From an uncultured Sphingobacteriales bacterium (GTDB lineage: Bacteria > Bacteroidota > Bacteroidia > Chitinophagales > Chitinophagaceae), in assembly GCA_946887085.1 (NCBI GenBank), contig CAMPKG010000177.1, forward strand, positions 1 through 7,280: a stretch of DNA of 7,280 nucleotides. Reading direction: 5' to 3'. The position numbers were made by a program, and so were the translations under genes. The notes beneath the pieces are model-generated. The model saw nothing but the letters and a program-made list of their open reading frames with translations, did not search any database and had not been told where the DNA came from. Positions 1-5,455 of the stretch are shown piece after piece (the stretch's first letter is position 1; each line of letters starts with the position of its first letter).

Positions 1-48
1 CTCATCTCGCTGCTGCTTGGCTGTATCAGGCGCGGTCCAGGTGACTAA
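1..48 (+). other. Possible 3' end of a plus-strand gene cut by the window edge
   Basis: Two plus-strand frames stay open from the left edge and close just before the terminator at 82-108. One ends at a TGA at 42-44 with tail HLAAAWLYQARSR, the other at a TAA at 46-48 with tail LISLLLGCIRRGPGD. A gene ending here would explain why the downstream terminator carries a T-run in the plus direction. With at most 15 codons visible I cannot choose between the frames or name a product. Confidence 0.25.
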
Positions 49-81
49 GGCAGAAGTAAATAAGTATTCTGGACATAAAAG

Positions 82-108
82 GCCGTGGGAATTGACCACG
101 GCTTTTTT
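82..108. terminator. Bidirectional intrinsic terminator
   Basis: The arms GCCGTGG (82-88) and CCACGGC (96-102) form a perfect 7-bp stem with a 7-base loop. TTTTTT follows at 103-108, and AAAA at 77-80 supplies a shorter T-run for the minus strand. The structure directly abuts the TAA stop (107-109) of the minus-strand gene at 107-901, and it would also stop any plus-strand gene entering from the left. Confidence 0.85.
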
Positions 109-901
109 AATACCATTCCTCTGTGCGCCATCCGTAGGAGAAGGGCAGGATATTCAGCGATACCTGGAAGCCATAACCCGATTTAACGGTGGTGAAGAGC
201 TGATCGTTACCATATATATTTCCAGTTACCCGGTCAATGAAATTAGCATCGCCGAAATAGGCTACAGCGCGTAGTTTGAAAGCGATACCTGCAAAATAGC
301 CGACCTCAGCCTTAATGAAAGGAATAAATTTAAAGGGAGCTTGCGCCGTTTTGTCGACATAAGAACTTGTACCTCCAGCCAAAACACCACCCCCGATGCC
401 GAACATGCCGCGCTGCGCTTTACTTAAAGACACATCGCCACCAGTCTTGAAATCAATACTTAGCGGTACGCCCAGCATAACAATAGATTCTGATTTTTTA
501 TAGATCTCTCCCGGACGGAAGACTACAGAGTCCAGTGTAAGGTCGTTGTAGCTGCCGAGGAACTCAACACTGAAGGCGATTATGCTCTGGTCTGAGATCA
601 AAGCAATGGGAAAAAACGTACCACCATATACAACAAAAGAATGCTTGGCACGCACCTTGGTATCGATATTGGTATCTATCTGCCTGGTGCCGGAGCTGTC
701 GGGACCGATATAATGCAGTTTGGCAGACCCATTGATGAAATGTTTGCCGACGCCCACATAGATACGTTGTGATATGCGTTCGTTGCCAATGGCCCGGGCA
801 GTATAGTAGTCTTTAAAAACCTGGTGTTGGCGGTATTGGGCTATAGCATCGAAACCCATACAGGTTATGATGGTGAAAATAACAAAAACGACTAGGCGCA
901 T
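107..901 (-). CDS. Secreted, probable outer-membrane beta-barrel protein of unknown function
   Basis: This 264-residue protein is not recognised as a named family. It starts with a classic signal peptide: M-R-L, a hydrophobic core to about residue 16, then A19-I20-A21 before Q22, the A-Q cleavage pattern usual in Bacteroidota. The mature part alternates polar and hydrophobic residues in short strand-like segments rich in Gly, Tyr and Phe, for example FGIGGGVLAGG and AVAYFG. Near the C-terminus is an amphipathic aromatic strand (FQVSLNILPF, about 245-254), followed by a short tail ending W-Y. That pattern suggests a small outer-membrane barrel, but this is inference from composition. The start is the only Met at the head of the signal peptide; no Shine-Dalgarno sequence is visible. 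The gene is single, divergent from EcsC, and ends in the terminator at 82-108. No enzyme motif is seen. Confidence 0.75.
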   Translation of the reverse strand: MRLVVFVIFTIITCMGFDAIAQYRQHQVFKDYYTARAIGNERISQRIYVGVGKHFINGSAKLHYIGPDSSGTRQIDTNIDTKVRAKHSFVVYGGTFFPIALISDQSIIAFSVEFLGSYNDLTLDSVVFRPGEIYKKSESIVMLGVPLSIDFKTGGDVSLSKAQRGMFGIGGGVLAGGTSSYVDKTAQAPFKFIPFIKAEVGYFAGIAFKLRAVAYFGDANFIDRVTGNIYGNDQLFTTVKSGYGFQVSLNILPFSYGWRTEEWY

Positions 902-1151
902 ATAGTAATATCACTCTGTTGATGTTGAAAGTAGTAAAAAACTTTCGTTATCAGCAACTAAGGACTGTCTGCCCTTCGTCAAAACAACAACACAGAGGCC
1001 GCCACGAAGGCGGCCCTTGCCATCTATTATGAAATTGAAATCCTCGGTAAGCACAAAACTACCGGAGACAATGCCTTTCGACAATACCGCATTTCCCGTA
1101 TTTTCATGTACCTGCCGGTACGCAGGCATGTTTTTGTAAACCTACCCATTT
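902..1151. promoter_or_regulatory. Divergent intergenic region with several hairpins, possible structured leader of the EcsC gene
   Basis: These 250 bases lie between two divergent starts (901 minus, 1152 plus). Directly visible are: a perfect GC stem GGCCGCC/GGCGGCC at 997-1003/1009-1015; a competing pairing of CCTTCGT (973-979) with ACGAAGG (1004-1010); a stem at 1043-1049/1060-1067 with one bulged base; and a terminator-like stem at 1105-1130 followed by TTTTT. TACCGG (1060-1065) can also pair with CCGGTA (1115-1120), which would disrupt both of the last two stems. An attenuator-type leader for the plus-strand gene is one reading. Short complementarities also occur by chance, and part of the region may be coding (see 962-1162). 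Confidence 0.3.
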
Positions 1152-1162
1152 ATGACAAATGA
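962..1162 (+). other. Open plus-strand frame without a start codon, possible frameshifted small gene
   Basis: A plus-strand frame is open from just after a TAA (959-961) to a TGA at 1160-1162, overlapping the EcsC start by 11 bases. Its translation looks protein-like (it includes EAATKAALAIYYEIEILGKH and IFMYLPVRRHVFVNLPIYDK), and its codons resemble those of neighbouring genes (CTG/CTC/CTT Leu, no ATA Ile). GC by codon position is about 52/35/52 percent. The only ATG is far inside, at about 1106. A different frame opens with ATG at 922 (MLKVVKNFRYQQLR) and stops at 1030-1032, so one single-base shift near 958-965 would join them into a gene of about 79 codons. Against this, the mirrored minus-strand frame 911-1129 is also open and a terminator-like hairpin lies inside. 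It may be a frameshifted gene, a remnant, or not coding. Confidence 0.25.
1105..1136 (+). terminator. Terminator-like hairpin just upstream of the EcsC gene
   Basis: CATG (1105-1108) plus CCTGC (1111-1115) pair with GCAGG (1122-1126) plus CATG (1127-1130), leaving a 2-base bulge (TA) and a 6-base loop. TTTTT follows at 1131-1135. An alternative inner stem GTACC/GGTAC (1108-1112/1117-1121) competes with it. The U-run exists only in the plus direction, and the EcsC ATG is 16 bases further on, so if functional it would act as an attenuator. The stem is modest and the U-run short. Confidence 0.3.
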
Positions 1163-1880
1163 CTACGAACCCTGGGCAGAGGGGGAGATGAGAAAATGGC
1201 AAAAAGAGATGCAGCTGAAGCCATCGATAGGCGGCATGCTTACCAGCGGTGTGCAAAAAAGGTTCAACCGCATCATTCCTGAGAAAGTACATACTGCCAT
1301 AACCGCTGCTTTTAAGCACACCGTGAACGCCCTGCTCAAAGGGTCTGAATTCGTCTCGGGCAAGCCTTTGAAAGAGGGACCGCTTTTCGAACGGGAACGG
1401 CGTATCAACCAGCGGATCGATTTTTACAAGACCACTTCTGCCGCAGAAGGTGCAATAACCGGCGCTGGGGGCATTTTGCTGGGACTGGCCGATTTTCCAT
1501 TATGGCTGACACTTAAAATGAAGATGCTTTCGGAACTGGCGCTGCTATATGGTCGCGATATCTCGGACTATAAAGAAAGGCTGTATATCCTCTATGTCTT
1601 TCAACTGGCTTTCTCCGGCAGGAAACACCGGCGTATGATCTACGGCATTGTCGCCAACTGGGAGGAATTCAGCAAAACCCTTCCTCCACCGGAGCAATTT
1701 GACTGGCGTAGCTTTCAGCAGGAATACCGTGATTATATCGACTTGGCCAAGATGCTGCAATTGGTGCCGGGGATCGGGGCTTTTGTGGGTGCTTATGTCA
1801 ACAACAAATACACCGAAAGCCTCGGCCGTACTGCTATGAACGCTTACAGGATGCGCTGGTTCAAAGAGAAATTGTTGTAG
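1152..1880 (+). CDS. EcsC family protein
   Basis: This 242-residue protein matches the EcsC family (EcsC_fam), named for a product of the Bacillus ecs locus; its biochemical role is unsettled. Visible hallmarks are the N-terminal Y-E-x-W with a charged helix (5-20), a basic/amphipathic stretch N39-RIIPEKVH (to 47), the central Gly-rich hydrophobic segment GAGGILLGLADFPLWLTLKM (104-123), and the conserved C-terminal LVPGIGAFVGAYVNNKY (204-220) followed by R226-TAMNAYRMRWF. The two hydrophobic stretches suggest peripheral or membrane association. Length is normal for the family. The start is fixed by an in-frame TAA at 1137-1139, leaving ATG 1152 as the first start. TGTTTTTG at 1129-1136 is one mismatch from the Bacteroidota -7 element, but it overlaps the terminator-like hairpin. 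The gene appears monocistronic, with a weak terminator after it. The family assignment is firm; the function is not. Confidence 0.88.
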   Translation: MTNDYEPWAEGEMRKWQKEMQLKPSIGGMLTSGVQKRFNRIIPEKVHTAITAAFKHTVNALLKGSEFVSGKPLKEGPLFERERRINQRIDFYKTTSAAEGAITGAGGILLGLADFPLWLTLKMKMLSELALLYGRDISDYKERLYILYVFQLAFSGRKHRRMIYGIVANWEEFSKTLPPPEQFDWRSFQQEYRDYIDLAKMLQLVPGIGAFVGAYVNNKYTESLGRTAMNAYRMRWFKEKLL

Positions 1881-1887
1881 AAAATGG

Positions 1888-1920
1888 ATTGTGCAAAACA
1901 GGCTCAACAATGCACAATTT
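1888..1920 (+). terminator. Weak intrinsic terminator after the EcsC gene
   Basis: ATTGTGCA (1888-1895) and TGCACAAT (1911-1918) form a perfect 8-bp stem with a 15-base loop, beginning 7 bases after the EcsC stop. Only a short T-run follows (TTT to 1920, then C), so termination may be inefficient. Confidence 0.45.
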
Positions 1921-1974
1921 CTGTACCAGAATAAATTTTCTGTGCTATCTAATTAATTGACAATGCGTTCTCTA

Positions 1975-2002
1975 TTGTGGAGGAGGTTGGAGCCAATATT
2001 TG
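1975..2002 (+). promoter_or_regulatory. Candidate Bacteroidota promoter for the small HTH-like gene
   Basis: TTG (1975-1977), 17 bases, then AATATTTG (1995-2002) match the Bacteroidota -33 TTG and -7 TAnnTTTG elements with one mismatch in the fixed bases of the -7 element. Transcription would start near 2009, giving a leader of roughly 45 bases before the ATG at 2056. A second -7-like TAAATTTA (2027-2034) lies closer, but its nearest TTG is 24 bases away, slightly too far. Confidence 0.4.
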
Positions 2003-2055
2003 CTTTTCTCTTAATAAAGTTTAGGTTAAATTTAGAGTAACAAAATTTTTTGAGC

Positions 2056-2340
2056 ATGAGTGTAGATAAAGCAGCAGCAAGTAAACAGTACGTGAGAGAC
2101 CTGGCCAACTCTCTCGCAAAACATGGTTCTAAAAGGAACATGGAACAGCTCGCCACTTATCTGAACAGGCGAGGGCTATTTTCTACTCATGGCAAGCCTT
2201 ATAACGGCTTGCGTGGAACCTATACGCTGGTGCGCGCTACGTACCAGTGGCTGAAAAGACAGGGGCAGACCCTGGAAGCTGATAGGGTAGCACATTCTTT
2301 CGTAAAACCCGACGGTACTTTCGTCCTACGCCTGAACTGA
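2056..2340 (+). CDS. Small hypothetical protein with recombinase-like helix-turn-helix motif
   Basis: This 94-residue basic protein has no firm family name. Residues 29-47 (MEQLATYLNRRGLFSTHGK) resemble the segment L-A-x-x-L-N-x-R-G-x-x-T-x-x-G-K found in the DNA-binding 'recombinase' domain of large serine recombinases and in some phage and transposon HTH proteins. RGTYTLVRATYQWLKRQG (53-70) would be the following helix. No catalytic serine-recombinase or tyrosine-recombinase domain is present, so on sequence alone this is a free-standing DNA-binding module. An in-frame TTG six bases upstream (2050) could serve as a start, but the ATG is preferred. The gene stands alone between the EcsC gene and a strong terminator at 2416-2446. 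A transcriptional role or a recombinase remnant are both possible; the HTH assignment is inference. Confidence 0.7.
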   Translation: MSVDKAAASKQYVRDLANSLAKHGSKRNMEQLATYLNRRGLFSTHGKPYNGLRGTYTLVRATYQWLKRQGQTLEADRVAHSFVKPDGTFVLRLN

Positions 2341-2405
2341 ACATTGTTTCCGTTAGTTTTTTCAGCACGCTTATTCGCGTATGGTGAATAGACAGCGGAA
2401 CGCTT

Positions 2406-2436
2406 TTTGTTGATCAAGCACAAGTGAATACTTGTG
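2406..2436 (+). promoter_or_regulatory. Candidate promoter embedded in the terminator, for the HD hydrolase gene
   Basis: TTTG (2406-2409), a 19-base spacer, then TACTTGTG (2429-2436) match the Bacteroidota -33/-7 pattern with one mismatch in the -7 element. The -7 element lies in the loop and 3' arm of the terminator hairpin. Transcription would begin near 2443, leaving a leader of about 11 bases to the ATG at 2454. This is inferred from consensus only. Confidence 0.35.
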
Positions 2437-2446
2437 CTTTTTATTT
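2416..2446 (+). terminator. Strong intrinsic terminator after the small HTH-like gene
   Basis: AAGCACAAGT (2416-2425) and ACTTGTGCTT (2430-2439) make a perfect 10-bp stem with a GAAT loop, followed by TTTATTT (2440-2446). It lies 75 bases after the upstream stop and only 7 bases before the next ATG. Confidence 0.85.
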
Positions 2447-2453
2447 AGATGGG

Positions 2454-3020
2454 ATGGAAGATGTACTGAAGAAGATAATTGAGTTTACGGATAGAGCCCA
2501 TGGCTCGCAGACGCGCAAATACTCACCGGATCGCTATATAGTTCACCCGGTAAGGGTAATGGACCAATGCAGGCAGTATTCTGATGATATCGCCGTACTG
2601 GCTGCAGCCCTGATGCACGATGTGCTGGAAGATACGCCCACAACAAAAGAAGAGATGAGAGAATTCCTACTCTCGATAATGGATGAAGCCACCGCAGATC
2701 GCGCTGTCGACCTGGTCGTGGAGTTGACTGATGTTTACGTAAAGGCCAACTACCCTAAAATGAACCGCCGCACGCGGAAAGCAAAGGAACGGGATAGAAT
2801 AGCTACAACCAGTGCTGACTCACAAACGATAAAATATGCTGACATTATTGACAACTGCAAAGAAATAGTCAGGGAAGACCCTGATTTCGCTGATGTCTTT
2901 CTCAGGGAATGCCAGCAGTTGTTACAGCGTATGGATACCGGCAATACTAAGCTCAAACAAATAGCGATTGATACCGTGGAGCAGGGTAGGGCGTTGCTAA
3001 AGGAACAGGGAAATGTTTAG
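2454..3020 (+). CDS. HD-domain phosphohydrolase, RelA/SpoT hydrolase-like, single domain
   Basis: This 188-residue protein carries the metal-dependent HD fold of the RelA/SpoT hydrolase half and of small alarmone hydrolases (Mesh1-like). Visible residues are R21-K22, H31 in YIVHP, H55-D56 and E59-D60 in LMHDVLEDT, and D130 with N134 in KYADIIDN. These correspond to the metal ligands and catalytic acids of the family. There is no synthetase, TGS or ACT domain, so it cannot be a full Rel/SpoT. Known relatives remove the 3'-pyrophosphate of (p)ppGpp, and Mesh1 can also dephosphorylate NADPH; the substrate here is unknown. The stretch NRRTRKAKERDRIA (104-117) before the distal Asp motif also fits broad 'HD_4' phosphohydrolases. 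An in-frame GTG at 2424 falls inside the terminator stem, so ATG 2454 is chosen. The stop overlaps the convergent lipoprotein stop by 4 bases. A cytoplasmic location is expected. Confidence 0.88.
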   Translation: MEDVLKKIIEFTDRAHGSQTRKYSPDRYIVHPVRVMDQCRQYSDDIAVLAAALMHDVLEDTPTTKEEMREFLLSIMDEATADRAVDLVVELTDVYVKANYPKMNRRTRKAKERDRIATTSADSQTIKYADIIDNCKEIVREDPDFADVFLRECQQLLQRMDTGNTKLKQIAIDTVEQGRALLKEQGNV

Positions 3021-4174
3021 TCAACAATATTGCCGCTGTTGTCTGTGTGCAGAATGAAGGTGTTGCCATCTGTATTTTCCTTACCATAACTGCCGGTGTT
3101 GCCTGCAATGATAACTTTGCCGTTGTTTGCTGTGATAAAACACGCTCCGTCATCTTTAGCACCGCCAAGTTTTTTTTTCCATAGCAGGTTACCCTCACCG
3201 TCTAGTTTGGCTATGAAAATGTCGGAAGGATTGGATGCCCCTGCCACGTTTTTTGATGTGCCCGCAAGCAGAAAACCATCGTTGACTGTGCAAACAGAGG
3301 ATATGTCAAGGTGGCTGGTTGGCTCGCTGAGCTGTTTTTGCCATACCATTTTACCCGATGCATCTGCCTTAATGATGATCGCAGAGTTGTAGCCGGCAAT
3401 CGCGTTGGTACCACAGGTAATGATATTGCCGTTGCTTTCTATGGAGTATGCACCGTTGCAATACGTTTCAGTTCCCGTTTTCTCCCAGAGCTTGTTGCCG
3501 GTGGCATCCAGTTTAAGGTAATAAAGGCGTTGTTCCGCGTTTTCCATTTTCGAACCGGTTACCAGTACATCGTTGCCGATGGGTGCCAAAGCATAGCATA
3601 ATTCCTGCTGTGGTGTTTCTATAATTTTCCTCCACAGTACCTCGCCGCCTGCATTTATTTTCATCAGGAAGATGTCTGTGTTGGCAGCTGATTCATTGAT
3701 GCTGCTGTGCCCGGCTATAAAATAATTGTTGTCAGCCGTACGAACAATGCATCGTGCGACGGTCACGCTGCCATCGCCATAGTTTTTCAGCCATTGACGC
3801 TCACCACTGGCTGTTGTAGCGATCACCAGCAGGTCGGTTTTGCCGGCCCCGCAAAGCATGTATCCGCCATCGCTGCGTTCTGCAATAGATATTAGTTCGG
3901 TGCCGTCATACACCATATGGTCCTTTCGCCAGGTGATGGAACCATCCAGGCCAGCTTTCACGATATAGCCTCTGCCGCTGTTCATCCCGCATAAAACCAG
4001 GTTCCCATCTTTCGCTACAATGGCTGATGTGCCGGTTTTGCCTAACTGCCCCGGAAAAGTATAATAACCCGAATCGTAGACCGATACTGCCGGGTTATTG
4101 GCAGGGGCGGGATCTTGCCTGTTACAGGCAAGGAGCAATGGAAAACATATCAGCAGGAGCGCGGCCTTTCGCAT
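3017..4174 (-). CDS. Lipoprotein with seven propeller-like repeats
   Basis: This 385-residue protein starts with a lipoprotein signal peptide: basic M-R-K, a hydrophobic core, and lipobox L14-L15-A16-C17, so it should be lipidated at Cys17 and anchored in a membrane. The rest is seven repeats of about 50 residues. Each has an inner strand like DGGYMLCG (near 56, 102, 148, 201, 248, 298, 351) followed by a strand like D-x-F-x-x-K-x-D-x-x-G-x-x-x-W-x-K, with Trp at 82, 128, 181, 230, 278 and 332. The seventh copy ends GNIVD, with Asp where Trp would stand. This is the signature of a seven-bladed beta-propeller of the kind often annotated as PQQ-like or delta-60 repeats; no enzyme site is visible. 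It follows the GNAT gene by 53 bases. A weak promoter-like TTTG-N18-TACTGCTG (4215-4186, minus) lies in that gap. The ligand or partner is unknown. Confidence 0.85.
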   Translation of the reverse strand: MRKAALLLICFPLLLACNRQDPAPANNPAVSVYDSGYYTFPGQLGKTGTSAIVAKDGNLVLCGMNSGRGYIVKAGLDGSITWRKDHMVYDGTELISIAERSDGGYMLCGAGKTDLLVIATTASGERQWLKNYGDGSVTVARCIVRTADNNYFIAGHSSINESAANTDIFLMKINAGGEVLWRKIIETPQQELCYALAPIGNDVLVTGSKMENAEQRLYYLKLDATGNKLWEKTGTETYCNGAYSIESNGNIITCGTNAIAGYNSAIIIKADASGKMVWQKQLSEPTSHLDISSVCTVNDGFLLAGTSKNVAGASNPSDIFIAKLDGEGNLLWKKKLGGAKDDGACFITANNGKVIIAGNTGSYGKENTDGNTFILHTDNSGNIVD

Positions 4175-4227
4175 AACGGTTGTTTCAGCAGTATATCTGC
4201 TTAAAAATAAACAAATCAGGCAGGTTT

Positions 4228-4782
4228 TTATTGTGCCGTCCTTATTTTGCAGAAAACGACCGTGTCGAAGAATTGCTCCTGGAAATAATAGTTCTCTTTA
4301 AAATAACCTTCCTGCGAAAACCCATGTTTGCGTAACAGCGCCTGCGAAGCTATATTGCGTGGGTCCGTATGCCCTTCTACGCTGTGCAATCCCATAACAT
4401 CAAATCCATATTGCATAACTGAAGAAAGCGCTTCATTTAATATACCCTTCCGCCAGTAGGAGGGATGCAGCATATACCCGATCTCGGCGCGGTGGTGGGC
4501 CTTTTCAATACGCCAGAAACCAATTGTTCCTATTACTGTATCGCTTTCCCTGGTTGTGATCGCCCAGTTTATCGAATCGTTGTTGTTATGGTCGTTATTG
4601 ACGCGCTCTATCAACTGAATGACCTCGTCACGGGTTTGCAGCGGCTTTTTAATATAGCGCATTGCATCTTCATTGGTGCGAAGCTCAAAAAGCACGTCGG
4701 TGTCTGTTTTCGTACTCAGCGCCCGGAGTACCAGTCTTTGGGTCTCCAATACAGGAAAAGGGTTAAAGTTCAGTTGTAGCAT
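4228..4782 (-). CDS. GNAT family N-acetyltransferase, RimJ/RimL-like
   Basis: This 184-residue protein has the full GNAT layout of the RimJ/RimL (Acetyltransf_3) branch, which moves an acetyl group from acetyl-CoA to an amine on a protein N-terminus or small molecule. Seen in order are LETQRLVLRAL (12-22) in the first strand, the W73-A-I-T strand, IGTIGFWRIEK (84-94), the acetyl-CoA loop HPSYWRKGILNEAL (106-119), and the distal motif S134-VEGHTDPRNIASQALLRK to 152 with HGFSQEGYF (153-161). In the pyrophosphate loop the usual W-G-x-G is W-R-K-G, which relatives tolerate. The substrate cannot be told. The start ATG follows a good promoter element at 4800-4807. The gene is divergent from DUF1801 and upstream of the lipoprotein on the same strand. 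Confidence 0.92.
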   Translation of the reverse strand: MLQLNFNPFPVLETQRLVLRALSTKTDTDVLFELRTNEDAMRYIKKPLQTRDEVIQLIERVNNDHNNNDSINWAITTRESDTVIGTIGFWRIEKAHHRAEIGYMLHPSYWRKGILNEALSSVMQYGFDVMGLHSVEGHTDPRNIASQALLRKHGFSQEGYFKENYYFQEQFFDTVVFCKIRTAQ

Positions 4783-4799
4783 CTTTAGGTTGTGAATTG

Positions 4800-4807
4800 C
4801 AAATATA
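4800..4807 (-). promoter_or_regulatory. Candidate -7 promoter element of the GNAT gene
   Basis: Read on the minus strand, these bases are TATATTTG, a perfect match to the Bacteroidota -7 consensus TAnnTTTG, 17 bases upstream of the GNAT ATG. The -33 region, about 19 bases further upstream, is T-rich (TTTTTC) but lacks a clean TTTG. The predicted leader is about 10 bases. Confidence 0.45.
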
Positions 4808-4869
4808 TCATCTGTTTACAGCAGAAAAATCACCCGGTTTAGGCTTAATTTTATGCACAAATAACCGCA

Positions 4870-5415
4870 ATGGCAACCTCGGATATCAAAACCACCTGGA
4901 CCGGCCAGGATGTGATGGAGTTTCTTCAAGGAGTAAACGACAAGAAACGTGTGGATGCTTTGAAGCTTATAGAGCTGATGGAGAAGGAGAGCGGTTGGCA
5001 GCCGAAAATGTGGGGGCCGTCTATCATTGGTTTCGGCGCATACCATTATAAATATGAAAGCGGCCATGAAGGCGATGCACCGGTCATTGCATTTTCACCG
5101 AGGAAAGCAGCAATAACACTATACCTGATGCCTGATCCTGACAATCGCGAAGAGATGCTCGCGCGATTAGGTAAACACAAGATCACCAAAGCTTGCATCT
5201 ACGTAAATAAGCTTGCCGATGTGAATTTGGACGTGATCAGGGAAATGGTGCACGTGTCCATCGACTATGTTAAGAACAATAGTATGTGCCATTGTAAAAC
5301 CGAACAAGCGGTTGCTCACATAGCATTCAAAAAATGTGGAAGCTCTGCAATAGCCCGTAGTAGTCAGGCAGTATTTTATTCTCAATGCCAGCCATCTAAA
5401 TATTATGTGCTTTAA
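4870..5415 (+). CDS. DUF1801 domain protein with an unusual C-terminal tail
   Basis: Residues about 8-137 are a complete DUF1801 (YdhG-like) domain, a small alpha/beta cytoplasmic fold of uncertain function. Recognisable segments are KMWGPSIIGFGAYHYKY (46-62), PVIAFSPRKAAITLYLMPD (71-89) and LGKHKITKACIYVNKLADV (100-118), with the final helix around IREMVHVSIDYVKNN. Family members of this length class normally stop right after that helix, at about 140 residues. Here the frame continues 44 residues (138-181) with a Cys-rich, low-hydrophobicity tail (CHC at 140-142, then C156 and C173) unlike the domain. A TAA in the +2 frame at 5271-5273 lies exactly where a stop would be expected. A lost stop or small frameshift is the simplest explanation; a sequencing error or a real extension are alternatives. 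The start is ATG 4870. It is divergent from GNAT, and no terminator is visible after it. Confidence 0.85.
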   Translation: MATSDIKTTWTGQDVMEFLQGVNDKKRVDALKLIELMEKESGWQPKMWGPSIIGFGAYHYKYESGHEGDAPVIAFSPRKAAITLYLMPDPDNREEMLARLGKHKITKACIYVNKLADVNLDVIREMVHVSIDYVKNNSMCHCKTEQAVAHIAFKKCGSSAIARSSQAVFYSQCQPSKYYVL

Positions 5416-5455
5416 ACGGTATGGTTTTTTTGCGGATAAAGCAAAATTCCAAACC

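Noticed and set aside
17..274. Plus-strand open frame across the terminator and the end of the minus-strand gene
   Set aside because: It runs through a strong terminator hairpin and lies antisense to a gene with a clear signal peptide; the translation has no family features.
911..1129. Minus-strand open frame of 72 codons in the divergent region
   Set aside because: No family features and weaker codon fit (no CTG Leu, ATA Ile used) than the mirrored plus frame; not listed as a gene, though not excluded.
1957..1962. TTGACA as a sigma-70 type -35 box
   Set aside because: No TATAAT-like sequence 16-18 bases downstream, and the organism appears to use Bacteroidota-type promoters.
2424..2453. 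Upstream in-frame GTG start for the HD hydrolase
   Set aside because: The codon sits inside the terminator stem, and the added residues do not resemble the N-terminus of the family.
5407..5415. Cys residues in the DUF1801 tail as a zinc-binding site
   Set aside because: Only one C-x-C pair plus scattered Cys, with no regular spacing; the tail is better explained as readthrough.
5405..5455. Longer start for the small secreted protein
   Set aside because: It would place 17 residues before a well-formed signal peptide.
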